Assembly: GCF_002895485.1 (NCBI RefSeq)
Contig: NZ_AZRK01000042.1
Span: forward strand, 1-64,000
Length of the DNA: 64,000 nt
From: Petrotoga sp. 9PWA.NaAc.5.4
GTDB lineage: Bacteria; Thermotogota; Thermotogae; Petrotogales; Petrotogaceae
Reading direction: 5' to 3'
Positions 55,216-64,000 of this stretch are shown in pieces. Numbering within the stretch: position 1 is the first letter of the stretch; the number at the start of each line of letters is the position of its first letter. Made by a program: the position numbers and the translations under genes. A model generated the notes under the pieces. That model saw only the letters and a list, made by a program, of their open reading frames with translations. It was not told the DNA's origin and searched no databases.

Positions 55216-55701
55216 ATGGGAAAAAAGATAGCAGCATATCCCGGAAGTTTTGATCCTATAACTTATGGACATGTAAATATTGTAAAAAGAACAGCAGAAA
55301 GGTTTAATAAGCTTTATGTAATAGTTATGAATAATCCAAATAAGGAATATTTGTTTAGCCTTTCGGAAAGGTTAGAAATGGTTAAAACCGATTTGAAAGG
55401 CATAAAAAATGTTGTTGTAGATACTTTTGATGGGTTATTAGTAGACTATTTAAAGAGACATCGTATATTTAATTTAATTAGAGGATTAAGGGCGGTAAGC
55501 GATTTTGAATATGAATTACAAATGGCAAATGCAAATAGATCACTTTTTCCTGAATTGGAAATATTTTTTTTGATGGCTGATACAGACTTTTCATTTATAT
55601 CTTCTTCAATGATTAAAGAGATAGCTAACTATGAAGGAGATATTAGTAAGTGGGTTTCAAAGAACGTTGAAATTAAATTAAAAGAAAAGTTGTCAAAATA
55701 G
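55216..55701 (+). CDS. coaD: Phosphopantetheine adenylyltransferase
   Basis: The penultimate step of coenzyme A synthesis. The nucleotidyltransferase motif YPGSFDPITYGHVNIVKR is at the N-terminus, with NLIRGLRAVSDFEYELQMA near residue 88 and the late FISSSMIKEIANYEGD. The length of 161 is normal. It follows mnmA by 18 bases. Confidence 0.95.
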   Translation: MGKKIAAYPGSFDPITYGHVNIVKRTAERFNKLYVIVMNNPNKEYLFSLSERLEMVKTDLKGIKNVVVDTFDGLLVDYLKRHRIFNLIRGLRAVSDFEYELQMANANRSLFPELEIFFLMADTDFSFISSSMIKEIANYEGDISKWVSKNVEIKLKEKLSK

Positions 55702-55725
55702 TTTTATAAAATTAAACTTTTTTTA

Positions 55726-55754
55726 TTGTAAAAAATAGGTGGATATGTTAAAAT
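55726..55754 (+). promoter_or_regulatory. Promoter of tsf
   Basis: TTGTAA (55726-55731), 17 bases, TAAAAT (55749-55754). The transcript would begin near 55761, about 70 bases before tsf. There is no terminator between coaD and this site, so read-through is also possible. Confidence 0.5.
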
Positions 55755-55829
55755 AGTTTGGCTATCATTTGTGGACAAATTTTTAATCGTTAATTTAATA
55801 AAAATAAACAACTTTAGGAGGTATGTTTG

Positions 55830-56423
55830 ATGGATGTATCAATAGAAAAGATAAAAGATCTTAGAGCCTCAACAGGAGCAGGAATGCTTGATTGTAAAAA
55901 TGCTTTACAAGAGGCTGATGGGGATATAGACAAAGCTATAGAAATTTTAAGAAAAAAGGGTGCAATTAAAGCTGCTAAAAAAGCAGGAAGAGTAACAACA
56001 GAAGGTATAGTATATTCATATATTCATCATAATGAAAAGGTCGGTGTTCTGTTATTATTAGGATGTGAAACGGATTTTGTTGCAAGGACTGAAGAATTTC
56101 ATGATCTTGCAAAAAAGATTACTCTTCAGATCGCTTCTATGAATCCCAAATGGATTTCTAAAGAAGATGTACCAGAAGAAGTTATAAATAAGGAAAAAGA
56201 GATTTATTTTGAAGAAATGAAGAACTCTAATAAGCCACAAAATGTAATAGATAAAATTGTTGAAAATAAATTAGAGAAATTTTATTCTGAAAATTGTTTG
56301 CTTGAGCAAGAATATGTCTTTGGGAATGGAGAAAAGATTAAAGATTTGATAAGTGCTATGATTGCTAAAGTTGGTGAAAATATTACAGTTGACAAATTTA
56401 CAAGATACGCAATTGGAGAATAA
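55830..56423 (+). CDS. tsf: Translation elongation factor Ts
   Basis: EF-Ts exchanges nucleotides on EF-Tu. The N-terminal UBA-like domain reads KIKDLRASTGAGMLDCKNAL. GCETDFVARTEEFHDL near residue 75 is the EF-Tu-contacting signature. At 197 residues it is the short form known from Thermotoga, lacking the coiled-coil insert of E. coli. ATG 55830 behind TAGGAGG is used. rpsB, its usual neighbour, is not adjacent. Confidence 0.95.
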   Translation: MDVSIEKIKDLRASTGAGMLDCKNALQEADGDIDKAIEILRKKGAIKAAKKAGRVTTEGIVYSYIHHNEKVGVLLLLGCETDFVARTEEFHDLAKKITLQIASMNPKWISKEDVPEEVINKEKEIYFEEMKNSNKPQNVIDKIVENKLEKFYSENCLLEQEYVFGNGEKIKDLISAMIAKVGENITVDKFTRYAIGE

Positions 56424-56430
56424 TTTATAG

Positions 56431-56457
56431 AAAGGGTGGATATTTCCGCCCTTTTTT
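56431..56457 (+). terminator. Intrinsic terminator after tsf
   Basis: AAAGGGTGG and CCGCCCTTT with one G-T pair form a stem around ATATTT, followed by a run of T. It starts eight bases after the tsf stop. Confidence 0.85.
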
Positions 56458-56484
56458 AACGCATGTTATAAATATAGGTGATAT

Positions 56485-56580
56485 TGCAGAGTCATCTCTT
56501 TCTGTTTGAATAAAAGTACCGAATATGTTAAAGAATTTCATATTTATTCCGGTAAAAATTGTGTGTTTGAGGAGGACAAT
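56485..56580 (+). repeat. Decayed TIR-element core forming the pyrH leader
   Basis: GAGTCATCTCTTTC, AAAAGTACCGAATATGTTAA and AGAATTTCATATT line up in order with the element core (GAGCCCTCCTCTCTC, AAGTAGCGAAAAAGTTAA, AGAAATTCATATT). The stretch ends at GAGGAGG directly before the pyrH ATG, where the element has its own GAGGAGG and mini-ORF start. No intact terminal repeats remain. Confidence 0.45.
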
Positions 56581-57282
56581 ATGTACAAAAGAGTATTGTT
56601 AAAATTAAGCGGGGAAATTCTCTCAGGTGAAGGGAAAAAAGGTTTTGATGAAAAAAATTCACAATATTTTACTCAAGAAATAAAAAAAATTAGAGATATT
56701 GATATAAATGTAGGAATTGTGATAGGTGCAGGTAACTTTTTTCGAGGTAAAGAATTGAAAGATTTCAAAATTCAAATAGCAGATCAATTGGGTATGCTGG
56801 GAACCGTTATAAATTCGATTTTTCTTAAAAATGTTTTAGAAAAAAACGGTTTAAAAAGTGTAGTTTTTTCAAAGATTGTTGATTTGCCGTCGGTTATGCC
56901 TTTACGTTACGATCTTGTCGAAGATTACATTTCTTCAGGACATATCGTAATATTTGCTGGTGGCACATCTAATCCTCTTTTTACTACCGATACTGCTGCT
57001 GCTTTAAGAGCAATAGAGATGGATGCGGAAGTTTTGATTAAAGCCACAAAAGTTGATGGAATATACAATAAAGATCCAAAAATTTTTTCAGATGTTGTGA
57101 AGTACGATAGAATTACTTATGAACAAGCTATTTCTGAACAGCTAAAAGTTATGGATACTGAATCTTTCTCAATATGTGAAAGAAATAATTTGCCTATAAT
57201 AATTCTCAATTTTTTTGAAGAAGATAGCTTATTAAAAGCAGTAAAAGGAGAAAAGGTTGGAACATTGGTTTGCGATAAATAA
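56581..57282 (+). CDS. pyrH: Uridylate kinase
   Basis: It phosphorylates UMP. Motifs: YKRVLLKLSGEILSGEGKKG at the N-terminus, IGAGNFFRGKEL near residue 48, GGTSNPLFTTDTAAALRAIE near 128, and ATKVDGIYNKDPK near 155. ATG 56581 behind GAGGAGG matches the family N-terminus; longer in-frame starts would add 25 unrelated residues. The length of 233 is normal. frr does not follow; a short TIR element and eno do. Confidence 0.93.
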   Translation: MYKRVLLKLSGEILSGEGKKGFDEKNSQYFTQEIKKIRDIDINVGIVIGAGNFFRGKELKDFKIQIADQLGMLGTVINSIFLKNVLEKNGLKSVVFSKIVDLPSVMPLRYDLVEDYISSGHIVIFAGGTSNPLFTTDTAAALRAIEMDAEVLIKATKVDGIYNKDPKIFSDVVKYDRITYEQAISEQLKVMDTESFSICERNNLPIIILNFFEEDSLLKAVKGEKVGTLVCDK

Positions 57283-57296
57283 TAAAAATTATATGT

Positions 57297-57363
57297 GCTT
57301 CAGAAATGAAGATTTTCCGAAAATAAGTTTTTGGATTTATAAGGTTTTTATAATTTCTAAAGT
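57297..57363 (+). repeat. Intergenic TIR element, 67-bp minimal copy
   Basis: CTTCAGAAATGAAGATTTTC at the left and ATTTCTAAAGT (57353-57363) at the right, with the whole middle deleted. It sits 35 bases before eno. Confidence 0.65.
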
Positions 57364-57371
57364 GAGTATAA

Positions 57372-58697
<1,326 letters not shown>

Positions 58698-58717
58698 AAA
58701 ATACTTTTTTTATTATA

Positions 58718-58748
58718 AGAAGGCTACTCAGTTGATGAGTAGCCTTCT
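58718..58748. terminator. Hairpin after eno
   Basis: AGAAGGCTACTCA (58718-58730), loop GTTGA, TGAGTAGCCTTCT (58736-58748): a 13-bp perfect stem between convergent genes. The T-run downstream is short (ACTTTATTATATTT), so termination strength is uncertain. Confidence 0.7.
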
Positions 58749-58766
58749 ACTTTATTATATTTACTC

Positions 58767-58830
58767 ACTTTAGAAACTTTAAAATTCAATTTTTAGGAAA
58801 AGATAAGCCGTGCCTTGAACCCTATGTATC
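58767..58830 (-). repeat. Intergenic TIR element, truncated copy
   Basis: ACTTTAGAAAC at 58767 is preceded by TTACTC, the complement of the flank seen outside right ends elsewhere. Remnants AAAATTCAATTTTTAGGAAA and GCCTTGAACCC follow. The other inverted-repeat end is not clear. Confidence 0.45.
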
Positions 58831-58877
58831 AATAACAATATAATACTTGAACGAAATAGATTTTATCATATCACTTT

Positions 58878-59936
58878 CTAAAACAAACTAATTCTTTTTA
58901 CTTTATACTCTTTAAACTCTAAAGATTCAATTAATTGCTTTACATTTAAACTAAAAAACTCTCGATTGTTTTCAGCATCAAAATCTATATAGATTTCATT
59001 TCTATAAGAAAATATAACAAATTCAACGACACCAAAATTTTTAGTTAACATTAAAAGATCTATTTTATGACTAACGTCTGATTGAAATTTAGAAAAATCT
59101 TTTTCATATTGTCTTTCAATCATTGAAAAAATAGGAATTCCAAACAATAAAGTAAGAATCATAGGAGTTTTTTGTTCCATGGACAAATTTTGTAATTCTA
59201 AATAGGAATTTAAAAGCTTATTAGTAATCTTTTCATTTTCATAAGATTTCGTCTTTTCAAAAGTTAAATCTGTAAGTTCTTTGAACAACTCGTTAGATTC
59301 TTTATTTTTTTTATACAGATTAGAGGATTCGTCTATAACTTTTTGATCATTAAAGACTTTTTCGATTATTCTACTAAGTTTATCTGAAATTTCGATAGGC
59401 GAAGGAACAGATACGGACGAATTTTTAAAAGATCTTAGAAAAATTTCAAGTAATTTTTTAATAAAAGTATTTAAAGAAATTACCTCTTTATTATTATTAA
59501 AAGGCACAGAGCTATTTTCTAAATTTTTATTTAGAGCATGTACAAACTCTGCAATCCAAGTTGAAACTTTAATTTTTAGATTTTCGCTACCTTGCTTAGA
59601 GTTTATTTCGATGAAGTTTGATGTTATGTTAGAAGAAAATTTAATATTAATTTTCAAACTTTCTTGTGAAAATTCTCCTAAATATTTAGTTTGAATTATT
59701 TTTTTTGAATCTGGAACAACGTCCATGAATTTAATCACAATAGGAGTTCCAGTTTGAAATTTCTTTTGACTCATATTTTCTAAAAATACAAATGAATCAT
59801 TTATTTTTACTATAAGTACATTGCCTTTTGAAAAAATCACTTCTCCCATCGATTCTACAATATTATTCAATTTTATGGATGAAGCAAATTGAGTATTATT
59901 TTTATTGACAACTAAGTTTAAAATATTGTTTATCAT
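58878..59936 (-). CDS. Uncharacterised protein, possible FliK-like C-terminus
   Basis: A 352-residue, Ser/Asn/Lys-rich protein without signal peptide, membrane helix or recognisable motif. The N-terminal 110 residues are predicted beta-rich (KGNVLIVKINDSFVFLENMS); the middle is helical and low-complexity. The last 55 residues (NFGVVEFVIFSYRNEIYIDF... then a helix) remind me of the FliK/Flg_hook C-terminal domain, but I cannot confirm it. It starts nine bases after the preceding gene in a three-gene minus-strand set. Confidence 0.6.
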   Translation of the reverse strand: MINNILNLVVNKNNTQFASSIKLNNIVESMGEVIFSKGNVLIVKINDSFVFLENMSQKKFQTGTPIVIKFMDVVPDSKKIIQTKYLGEFSQESLKINIKFSSNITSNFIEINSKQGSENLKIKVSTWIAEFVHALNKNLENSSVPFNNNKEVISLNTFIKKLLEIFLRSFKNSSVSVPSPIEISDKLSRIIEKVFNDQKVIDESSNLYKKNKESNELFKELTDLTFEKTKSYENEKITNKLLNSYLELQNLSMEQKTPMILTLLFGIPIFSMIERQYEKDFSKFQSDVSHKIDLLMLTKNFGVVEFVIFSYRNEIYIDFDAENNREFFSLNVKQLIESLEFKEYKVKRISLF

Positions 59937-59944
59937 ATAAAGAC

Positions 59945-60457
59945 CTACTTTTCATCGTTATTATTGTCTTCATTGAATAAACCCAAATCTACTGATTTCT
60001 TAATACTTTTGTACCTCTTTATCTTAGAGATTACTAATTTTTCTGATGTAACTGTTTTTTCCTTCATCATAATATATCTAACGTTAACAGGAGAAGTAAA
60101 ATACCAACTACTCGAACTTGAAGAATATTCTGGTAAATTCACTTTGAATTTTGTACCAATAACTGCGTGAGATTCAATTTTTTCAATTGCATTAATTTTT
60201 TTAAAATAAGTAATAGCATTTTGGGATCTTCCTATACTAATATTTAAGTTTGAAGCAATTTCACGAACACTCGTATAAGTTATCGTATGATCGTAACCTA
60301 CACCGTAACTTAAGTTATATAAATATAAATATACTTTTGCAAATGATGACGGGGTTAATTGTAGAATATACATTAAAACTTTTTCAGGAATTTGCAAAAA
60401 AGGTCTTACAGGCCTATATTCATAAAGTGGAATATTGGTATCTTTTCGATTACTCAT
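59945..60457 (-). CDS. Putative winged-helix/replication-initiator-like DNA-binding protein
   Basis: A 170-residue protein starting at ATG 60457 (MSNRKDTNIPLYEYRPVRPF), which overlaps the stop of the upstream gene; the longer frame from 60499 lies inside that gene. The middle contains a helix-turn-helix of the type seen in replication initiators or GntR-like proteins (TYTSVREIASNLNISIGRSQ then NAITYFKKINAIEKI). The C-terminus is basic, then acidic. No enzyme motif. DNA binding is inference. Confidence 0.65.
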   Translation of the reverse strand: MSNRKDTNIPLYEYRPVRPFLQIPEKVLMYILQLTPSSFAKVYLYLYNLSYGVGYDHTITYTSVREIASNLNISIGRSQNAITYFKKINAIEKIESHAVIGTKFKVNLPEYSSSSSSWYFTSPVNVRYIMMKEKTVTSEKLVISKIKRYKSIKKSVDLGLFNEDNNNDEK

Positions 60458-60779
60458 TATTAACGTACTCCCATTCATCTTTAGATATTGTTTCGCCATT
60501 TTCTAATTTGTAATCTATTAATCTGTAATTTTGGTCAAAAGTTGCGAATAAATGTATCTTGTTAAAACATTTTGATCCAATATATTCTTTATCTATAATA
60601 TACCCACCATTATCGTAATCGGTAATAAAATCGTATCCTTTTCTAAGATAACTTCTGAATTTTTCTCCACACTTTGAACACTTAAAGTATATAATCAAAG
60701 TGTTTTTATCTTCATAAAAAATTTTTTTTCGATTATTTTTATTTTCTGATTTCTTTTTCTTTCCAAATAAATTAAACAT
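60450..60779 (-). CDS. Small uncharacterised protein with a CxxC zinc-knuckle-like motif
   Basis: A 109-residue protein with a strongly basic N-terminus (FGKKKKSENKNNRKK) and one CSKCGEKF pair near residue 34. One further Cys occurs in GSKCFNKIHLF near 70. The acidic C-terminus overlaps the next gene by eight bases. First gene of the set, with a TAGGAGG site and a full TIR element just upstream. I do not recognise a family. Confidence 0.65.
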   Translation of the reverse strand: MFNLFGKKKKSENKNNRKKIFYEDKNTLIIYFKCSKCGEKFRSYLRKGYDFITDYDNGGYIIDKEYIGSKCFNKIHLFATFDQNYRLIDYKLENGETISKDEWEYVNNE

Positions 60780-60811
60780 ATTTTTTCCTCCTATATTTTT
60801 AATTTATACTC

Positions 60812-61011
60812 ACTTTAGAAATTCCAAAACTTAAGTTTTGTCAATATTTTAGTTTTAAATTTTTTCAAAAATACCTCCATAGCTTTAATCTTTACTAATT
60901 CTTAATTCTTTTAACTTTTTCGGTACTTGTACCGAGAGAGGGAAGGGGGCTCCGCCCTGGACCCATTTTAAATTCAAAAGCTTATTTTAAAAAAAAATTC
61001 ATTTCTAAAGT
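60812..61011 (-). repeat. Intergenic TIR element, full 200-bp copy, minus orientation
   Basis: Perfect ends ACTTTAGAAAT (60812) and ATTTCTAAAGT (61001-61011). The core GGGCTCCGCCCTGGACCC and the internal site ATGGAGGTATTTTTG (minus strand) with a 17-codon frame are preserved. It lies upstream of the minus-strand three-gene set and points the same way as those genes. Confidence 0.85.
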
Positions 61012-61221
61012 TCCTATTTTAATTTTTTGTTCGATTTATGAATCCTGAAACTTCCTTTTACACTTATGATTATTATACCACAATTTAATTCTAAGCCATA
61101 TATCTTCTTTAATACTTGAACGAATTTGTTTTATCATAACAAAAAAAACACTACACAAAAACAAAGTATGATAAAATAATATAAAGTAATCAAATAATAG
61201 CAAACTATAAGAAGGTGCATT
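61012..61221. other. Leader region of the debranching-enzyme gene
   Basis: It contains an exact 10-bp inverted repeat TTTTATCATA (61129-61138) and TATGATAAAA (61167-61176), separated by 28 bases, a possible operator. It also contains the motif AATACTTGAACGAA (61111), shared with 58842. No convincing -10/-35 pair was picked. Confidence 0.35.
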
Positions 61222-63381
61222 ATGAAAGAAATTTATTTATCTAAAAAAGAAACAAAGTTTAAAACACATAAAGGATATCCTATGTTGGGGATAAAATTAG
61301 AGGAAAACGGTGCGAATTTTGGTTTATTTACAAGAAACGGTCTATCTGTTTCTATTGAAATATATGAAAATTATTATGACGATAAACCAATTTTTAGTTA
61401 TGTTCTTGATAAAAAAAATAATAAAACAGGAGATATATGGCATGTTTTTATAGAAGATATTCACCAAGGAATGTGCTACGGTTGGCGTGTTGATGGTCCG
61501 TATAAACCAGAAGAAGGATACAGATTCAATAAACATAAACTATTGTTAGATCCTTACGCTAAAATTTTTTCTGGGAAATTAAATTTTTCAGATGAATGTA
61601 TATATGGATATAATAAAACAAGTCCTGAAAAAGATTTAAGTTTTAATGCATTAGATTCGGCAAAATCAGGTTTTAAATCTACAATTTGGGATACTTTTAA
61701 TTATAATTGGGAAGAAGATGAACACCCAAGATATCCTTTGAATGATTTAATAATTTATGAAATGCACATTAGACTATTTACTATGAGTACAAATTCCCAA
61801 GTAGAACATAGAGGAACTTATAAAGGTTTAATAGAAAAAATTGATTATCTAAAAGAATTAGGTATCAATGCAGTAGAGCTTATGCCGATTTTTGCATTTG
61901 ATATGGAGGATAATCCAAATATTAATCCAATAACTGGAGAAAAATTGAAAAATGTGTGGGGATACAATCCTATAAGTTTTTTTGCCACAACAAGCAATTA
62001 CAGATATGGCTTAAAAGTTGGAGATGAAGTCATTCAATTTCAAGATCTTGTAAAAAATCTTCATAAAAATAAAATTGAAGTAATTTTAGACGTTGTATAC
62101 AATCACACAGCCGAAGGAAATGAATTAGGTCCAACATTGAATTTCAGAGGACTGGAAAACTCTGTTTATTATTTACTTAAAAACGATAACAAAAGATATT
62201 ATGAAAATTTTTCAGGAACTGGAAATACAATAAACTCTGGACACTACGTTGTAAAACAAATGATTTTAGATAGTCTAAGATTTTGGGTTTCAGAAATGCA
62301 TGTTGACGGTTTTAGGTTTGATTTAGCTTCAATATTAGGAAGAGATTTTAAAGGTAATTGGGTAGGTGATCTATCTTTATTAAAAGATATTGCAGATGAT
62401 CCTCTTTTAGCTGGAACCCATCTTATTGCGGAAGGTTGGGATGCTGCTGGAGGATACTACGTTGGAGATTTTCCTACGGGATGGGCCGAATGGAATGGTA
62501 AATTTAGAGATACTGTAAGAAAATTTGTAAGAGGAGATGAAGGAACTGTTGCAGACCTGGCTACAAGAATTGCGGGAAGTCCCGATCTTTTTGAAAAAAG
62601 AGGAAGAAAACCATATCATAGTGTAAATTTTATAACTTCCCATGATGGATTTACGATGTGGGATTTAGTTTCATACAATAATAAGCACAACGAAGCTAAC
62701 GGTGAAAACAACCAAGACGGAACAAACGCTAACTATAGTTATAATTACGGAATTGAAGGAGAAACTGATGATGAAAAAATAATAAGGCTGAGAAAAAAAC
62801 AGATTAAGAATTTTATCACGATTTTGATGGTTTCTCAAGGGCTCCCTATGATCCTTATGGGTGATGAATTTTGTAGAACTCAGTTTGGTAACAATAACGC
62901 ATATTGTCAGGACAATTACATTTCATGGGTTGATTGGTCAAGGAAAGAAAAATTTAAAGATGTTTTTGAATTTACTAAAAATATGATCGAATTTAGAAAA
63001 AAACATTGTGCTTTTAGACGAGATAGATTTTTTACTGGTAAAGACATTAATGGAAATGGAATACCAGACATTACTTGGCATGGAGTAAAACCTTTTAAAC
63101 CTGATTTTGGATATTATTCAAAAAGTCTTGCTTTTATGATTAGTGGAGAAGATATAATAACTGGTTGTGATGAAAAAGATAATGATATTTATGTCGCCTT
63201 AAATGCTTTTGTAGGAGAGTTAACTTTTGAAATTCCAAAATTGCCTAATAGAAAAAGATGGTATAGAGTTGTTGACACTTCAAAAGATTTCCCTGATGAC
63301 TTTTTAAGCGAGCCAATAATTTTAGAAAATAATCACTACCAAGTTTCTTCAAGGAGTTCTATAATTTTAATCAGCAAATAG
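61222..63381 (+). CDS. glgX: Glycogen debranching enzyme (GlgX/isoamylase type, GH13)
   Basis: A 719-residue enzyme that hydrolyses alpha-1,6 branches. An N-terminal CBM48-like domain covers about 15-150 (GANFGLFTRNG; YGWRVDGPYKPEEGYRFN). The catalytic barrel has ELMPIFAFD, DVVYNHTAEGNELGPTLNFR near residue 292, DGFRFDLASILGRD near 363 (nucleophile Asp), LIAEGWDAAG near 400 (acid/base Glu), and NFITSHDGFTMWDLVSYN near 470. There is no signal peptide. With the GH13 enzyme at 48855 and the phosphoglucomutase downstream, it suggests an internal glycogen or maltodextrin cycle. Confidence 0.93.
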   Translation: MKEIYLSKKETKFKTHKGYPMLGIKLEENGANFGLFTRNGLSVSIEIYENYYDDKPIFSYVLDKKNNKTGDIWHVFIEDIHQGMCYGWRVDGPYKPEEGYRFNKHKLLLDPYAKIFSGKLNFSDECIYGYNKTSPEKDLSFNALDSAKSGFKSTIWDTFNYNWEEDEHPRYPLNDLIIYEMHIRLFTMSTNSQVEHRGTYKGLIEKIDYLKELGINAVELMPIFAFDMEDNPNINPITGEKLKNVWGYNPISFFATTSNYRYGLKVGDEVIQFQDLVKNLHKNKIEVILDVVYNHTAEGNELGPTLNFRGLENSVYYLLKNDNKRYYENFSGTGNTINSGHYVVKQMILDSLRFWVSEMHVDGFRFDLASILGRDFKGNWVGDLSLLKDIADDPLLAGTHLIAEGWDAAGGYYVGDFPTGWAEWNGKFRDTVRKFVRGDEGTVADLATRIAGSPDLFEKRGRKPYHSVNFITSHDGFTMWDLVSYNNKHNEANGENNQDGTNANYSYNYGIEGETDDEKIIRLRKKQIKNFITILMVSQGLPMILMGDEFCRTQFGNNNAYCQDNYISWVDWSRKEKFKDVFEFTKNMIEFRKKHCAFRRDRFFTGKDINGNGIPDITWHGVKPFKPDFGYYSKSLAFMISGEDIITGCDEKDNDIYVALNAFVGELTFEIPKLPNRKRWYRVVDTSKDFPDDFLSEPIILENNHYQVSSRSSIILISK

Positions 63382-63438
63382 CTCGTAATTGGTCGTGAAA
63401 ACCAAGAGATGCCTATATAGGAGTCCTACATGTACGAG
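63382..63438 (+). ncRNA. Possible structured 3' RNA after glgX
   Basis: CTCGTA (63382) pairs with TACGAG (63433-63438) and encloses TTGGT/ACCAA and a self-complementary CCTATATAGG segment: a small branched fold directly after the stop codon. Pairings are short, so this could be chance. Confidence 0.25.
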
Positions 63439-63461
63439 ATTGAATCGACTTTGAATTAGGA

Positions 63462-63661
63462 ACTTTAGAAATGAAGATTTTCTAAAAATAAGCATTTGAA
63501 TTTAAAACGGGTCCAGGGCGGAGCCCTCCCCTCTCTTTCACTACACGTAGCGAAAAAGTTAAAAAAATTCAGAATTAGTAAGGATTAGAACTGAGGAGGT
63601 ATTTTGTAAAAAAATTAATTCTAAAACATATATATAATAAGGATTTTGAAATTTCTAAAGT
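63462..63661 (+). repeat. Intergenic TIR element, full 200-bp copy
   Basis: Ends ACTTTAGAAAT (63462) and ATTTCTAAAGT (63651-63661). The core is GGGTCCAGGGCGGAGCCC and CTACACGTAGCG; the internal GAGGAGG is present but the mini-ORF is stopped at its second codon. It precedes the phosphoglucomutase gene by 33 bases. Confidence 0.88.
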
Positions 63662-63694
63662 AATTAATAATTTATACAAAGGAGGATTCCTAAA

Positions 63695-64000
63695 ATGCGT
63701 GATTATCTAAAAATATATAAAAGTTGGCTTGAAAATCCTTATATAGATGAAGTAGCAAAAGCTGAACTTAAAATGATTTCAAACAATGAAGAAGAAATTA
63801 AAGATAGATTTTATAAAGATCTTGAATTTGGAACGGCAGGTCTAAGAGGAAAGTTAGGAATAGGCACTAATAGAATGAATATTTATACTGTAGGAAGAAC
63901 TACTCAAGCTTTAGCTGATTATATAAAAGGTTTTGGGAAAGAAAGGATGAAAATGGGAGTAACAATAGCCTACGACGTAAGACATTTTTCGAGAGATTTT
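63695..64000 (+). CDS. Phosphoglucomutase/phosphomannomutase, N-terminal part
   Basis: The window ends after 102 codons. The N-terminus (MRDYLKIYKSWLENPYID) and the block FYKDLEFGTAGLRGKLGIGT with MNIYTVGRTTQALADYI are characteristic of the PgcA-type alpha-phosphoglucomutase branch. The phosphoserine loop lies beyond the window end. ATG 63695 follows AAAGGAGG. It interconverts glucose 1- and 6-phosphate, fitting the glgX neighbour. Confidence 0.88.
   Translation, partial: MRDYLKIYKSWLENPYIDEVAKAELKMISNNEEEIKDRFYKDLEFGTAGLRGKLGIGTNRMNIYTVGRTTQALADYIKGFGKERMKMGVTIAYDVRHFSRDF

Noticed and set aside
56506-56580. Longer pyrH start adding 25 residues
   Set aside because: The extension has no family similarity, and ATG 56581 has an ideal GAGGAGG site.

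Overview
The window is a low-G+C bacterial chromosome segment. It most resembles a Petrotogaceae member of the Thermotogota (Petrotoga or Defluviitoga-like). Supporting signs are a short EF-Ts of about 197 residues, a DUF4438 protein, frequent TTG/GTG starts with strong GGAGG sites, oligopeptide-type ABC transport and cytoplasmic GH13 enzymes. The genus is inferred; no rRNA is present to settle it.

Bases 1-14.4 kb are accessory. A 5'-truncated McrB and an intact McrC lie between two IS21-type IstB remnants. A complete type I restriction-modification operon follows (hsdM-hsdS-hsdR plus a YgjP/SprT-like metallopeptidase), visibly richer in G+C than its surroundings. It is bracketed by the 5' scrap of another hsdM and the 3' scrap of another hsdR, as if a resident system had been overwritten. 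Next come a graveyard of decayed genes (ABC exporter, methyltransferase), a DUF4438 gene, and a YfcC-type carrier translationally coupled to a DUF2817 peptidase-like gene. On the minus strand follow a nagA-like deacetylase and an oligopeptide ABC transporter without its ATPases.

Bases 20-43.4 kb are an amino-acid biosynthesis block. The minus-strand operon pheA-gdhA-ilvD-ilvB-ilvN makes phenylpyruvate, glutamate and branched-chain precursors. Divergent from it is argJ-argB-argD-carB-argG-argH-argC, then a homocitrate-synthase-type enzyme, a two-subunit aconitase-family dehydratase, an isocitrate/homoisocitrate dehydrogenase and proB. The block ends at a bidirectional hairpin and tRNA-Cys/tRNA-Asp genes. 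The arg transcript starts from a near-consensus promoter. Its leader encodes a 40-residue peptide with three consecutive arginine codons and a fourth nearby, overlapping a three-way-junction antiterminator that competes with a strong intrinsic terminator. This looks like an arginine leader-peptide attenuator and is the main discovery candidate.

Bases 43.6-64 kb are core genes: trigger factor, a WecG/TagA glycosyltransferase, a DUF2089/DUF4097/LiaF-like envelope-stress operon, a GH13 amylase, ftsY, a LysM/3D lipoprotein, an Rrf2 regulator overlapping mnmA, coaD, tsf, pyrH, eno, three poorly known minus-strand genes, glycogen debranching enzyme and the start of a phosphoglucomutase.

An intergenic repeat of about 200 bp runs through the core part. 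It has perfect 11-bp terminal inverted repeats (ACTTTAGAAAT/ATTTCTAAAGT), a GGGCGGAGCCC hairpin and an internal ribosome-binding site with a mini-ORF. It occurs as full copies, internally deleted copies and tandem half-copies. Wherever both flanking genes point the same way, it lies in their direction.
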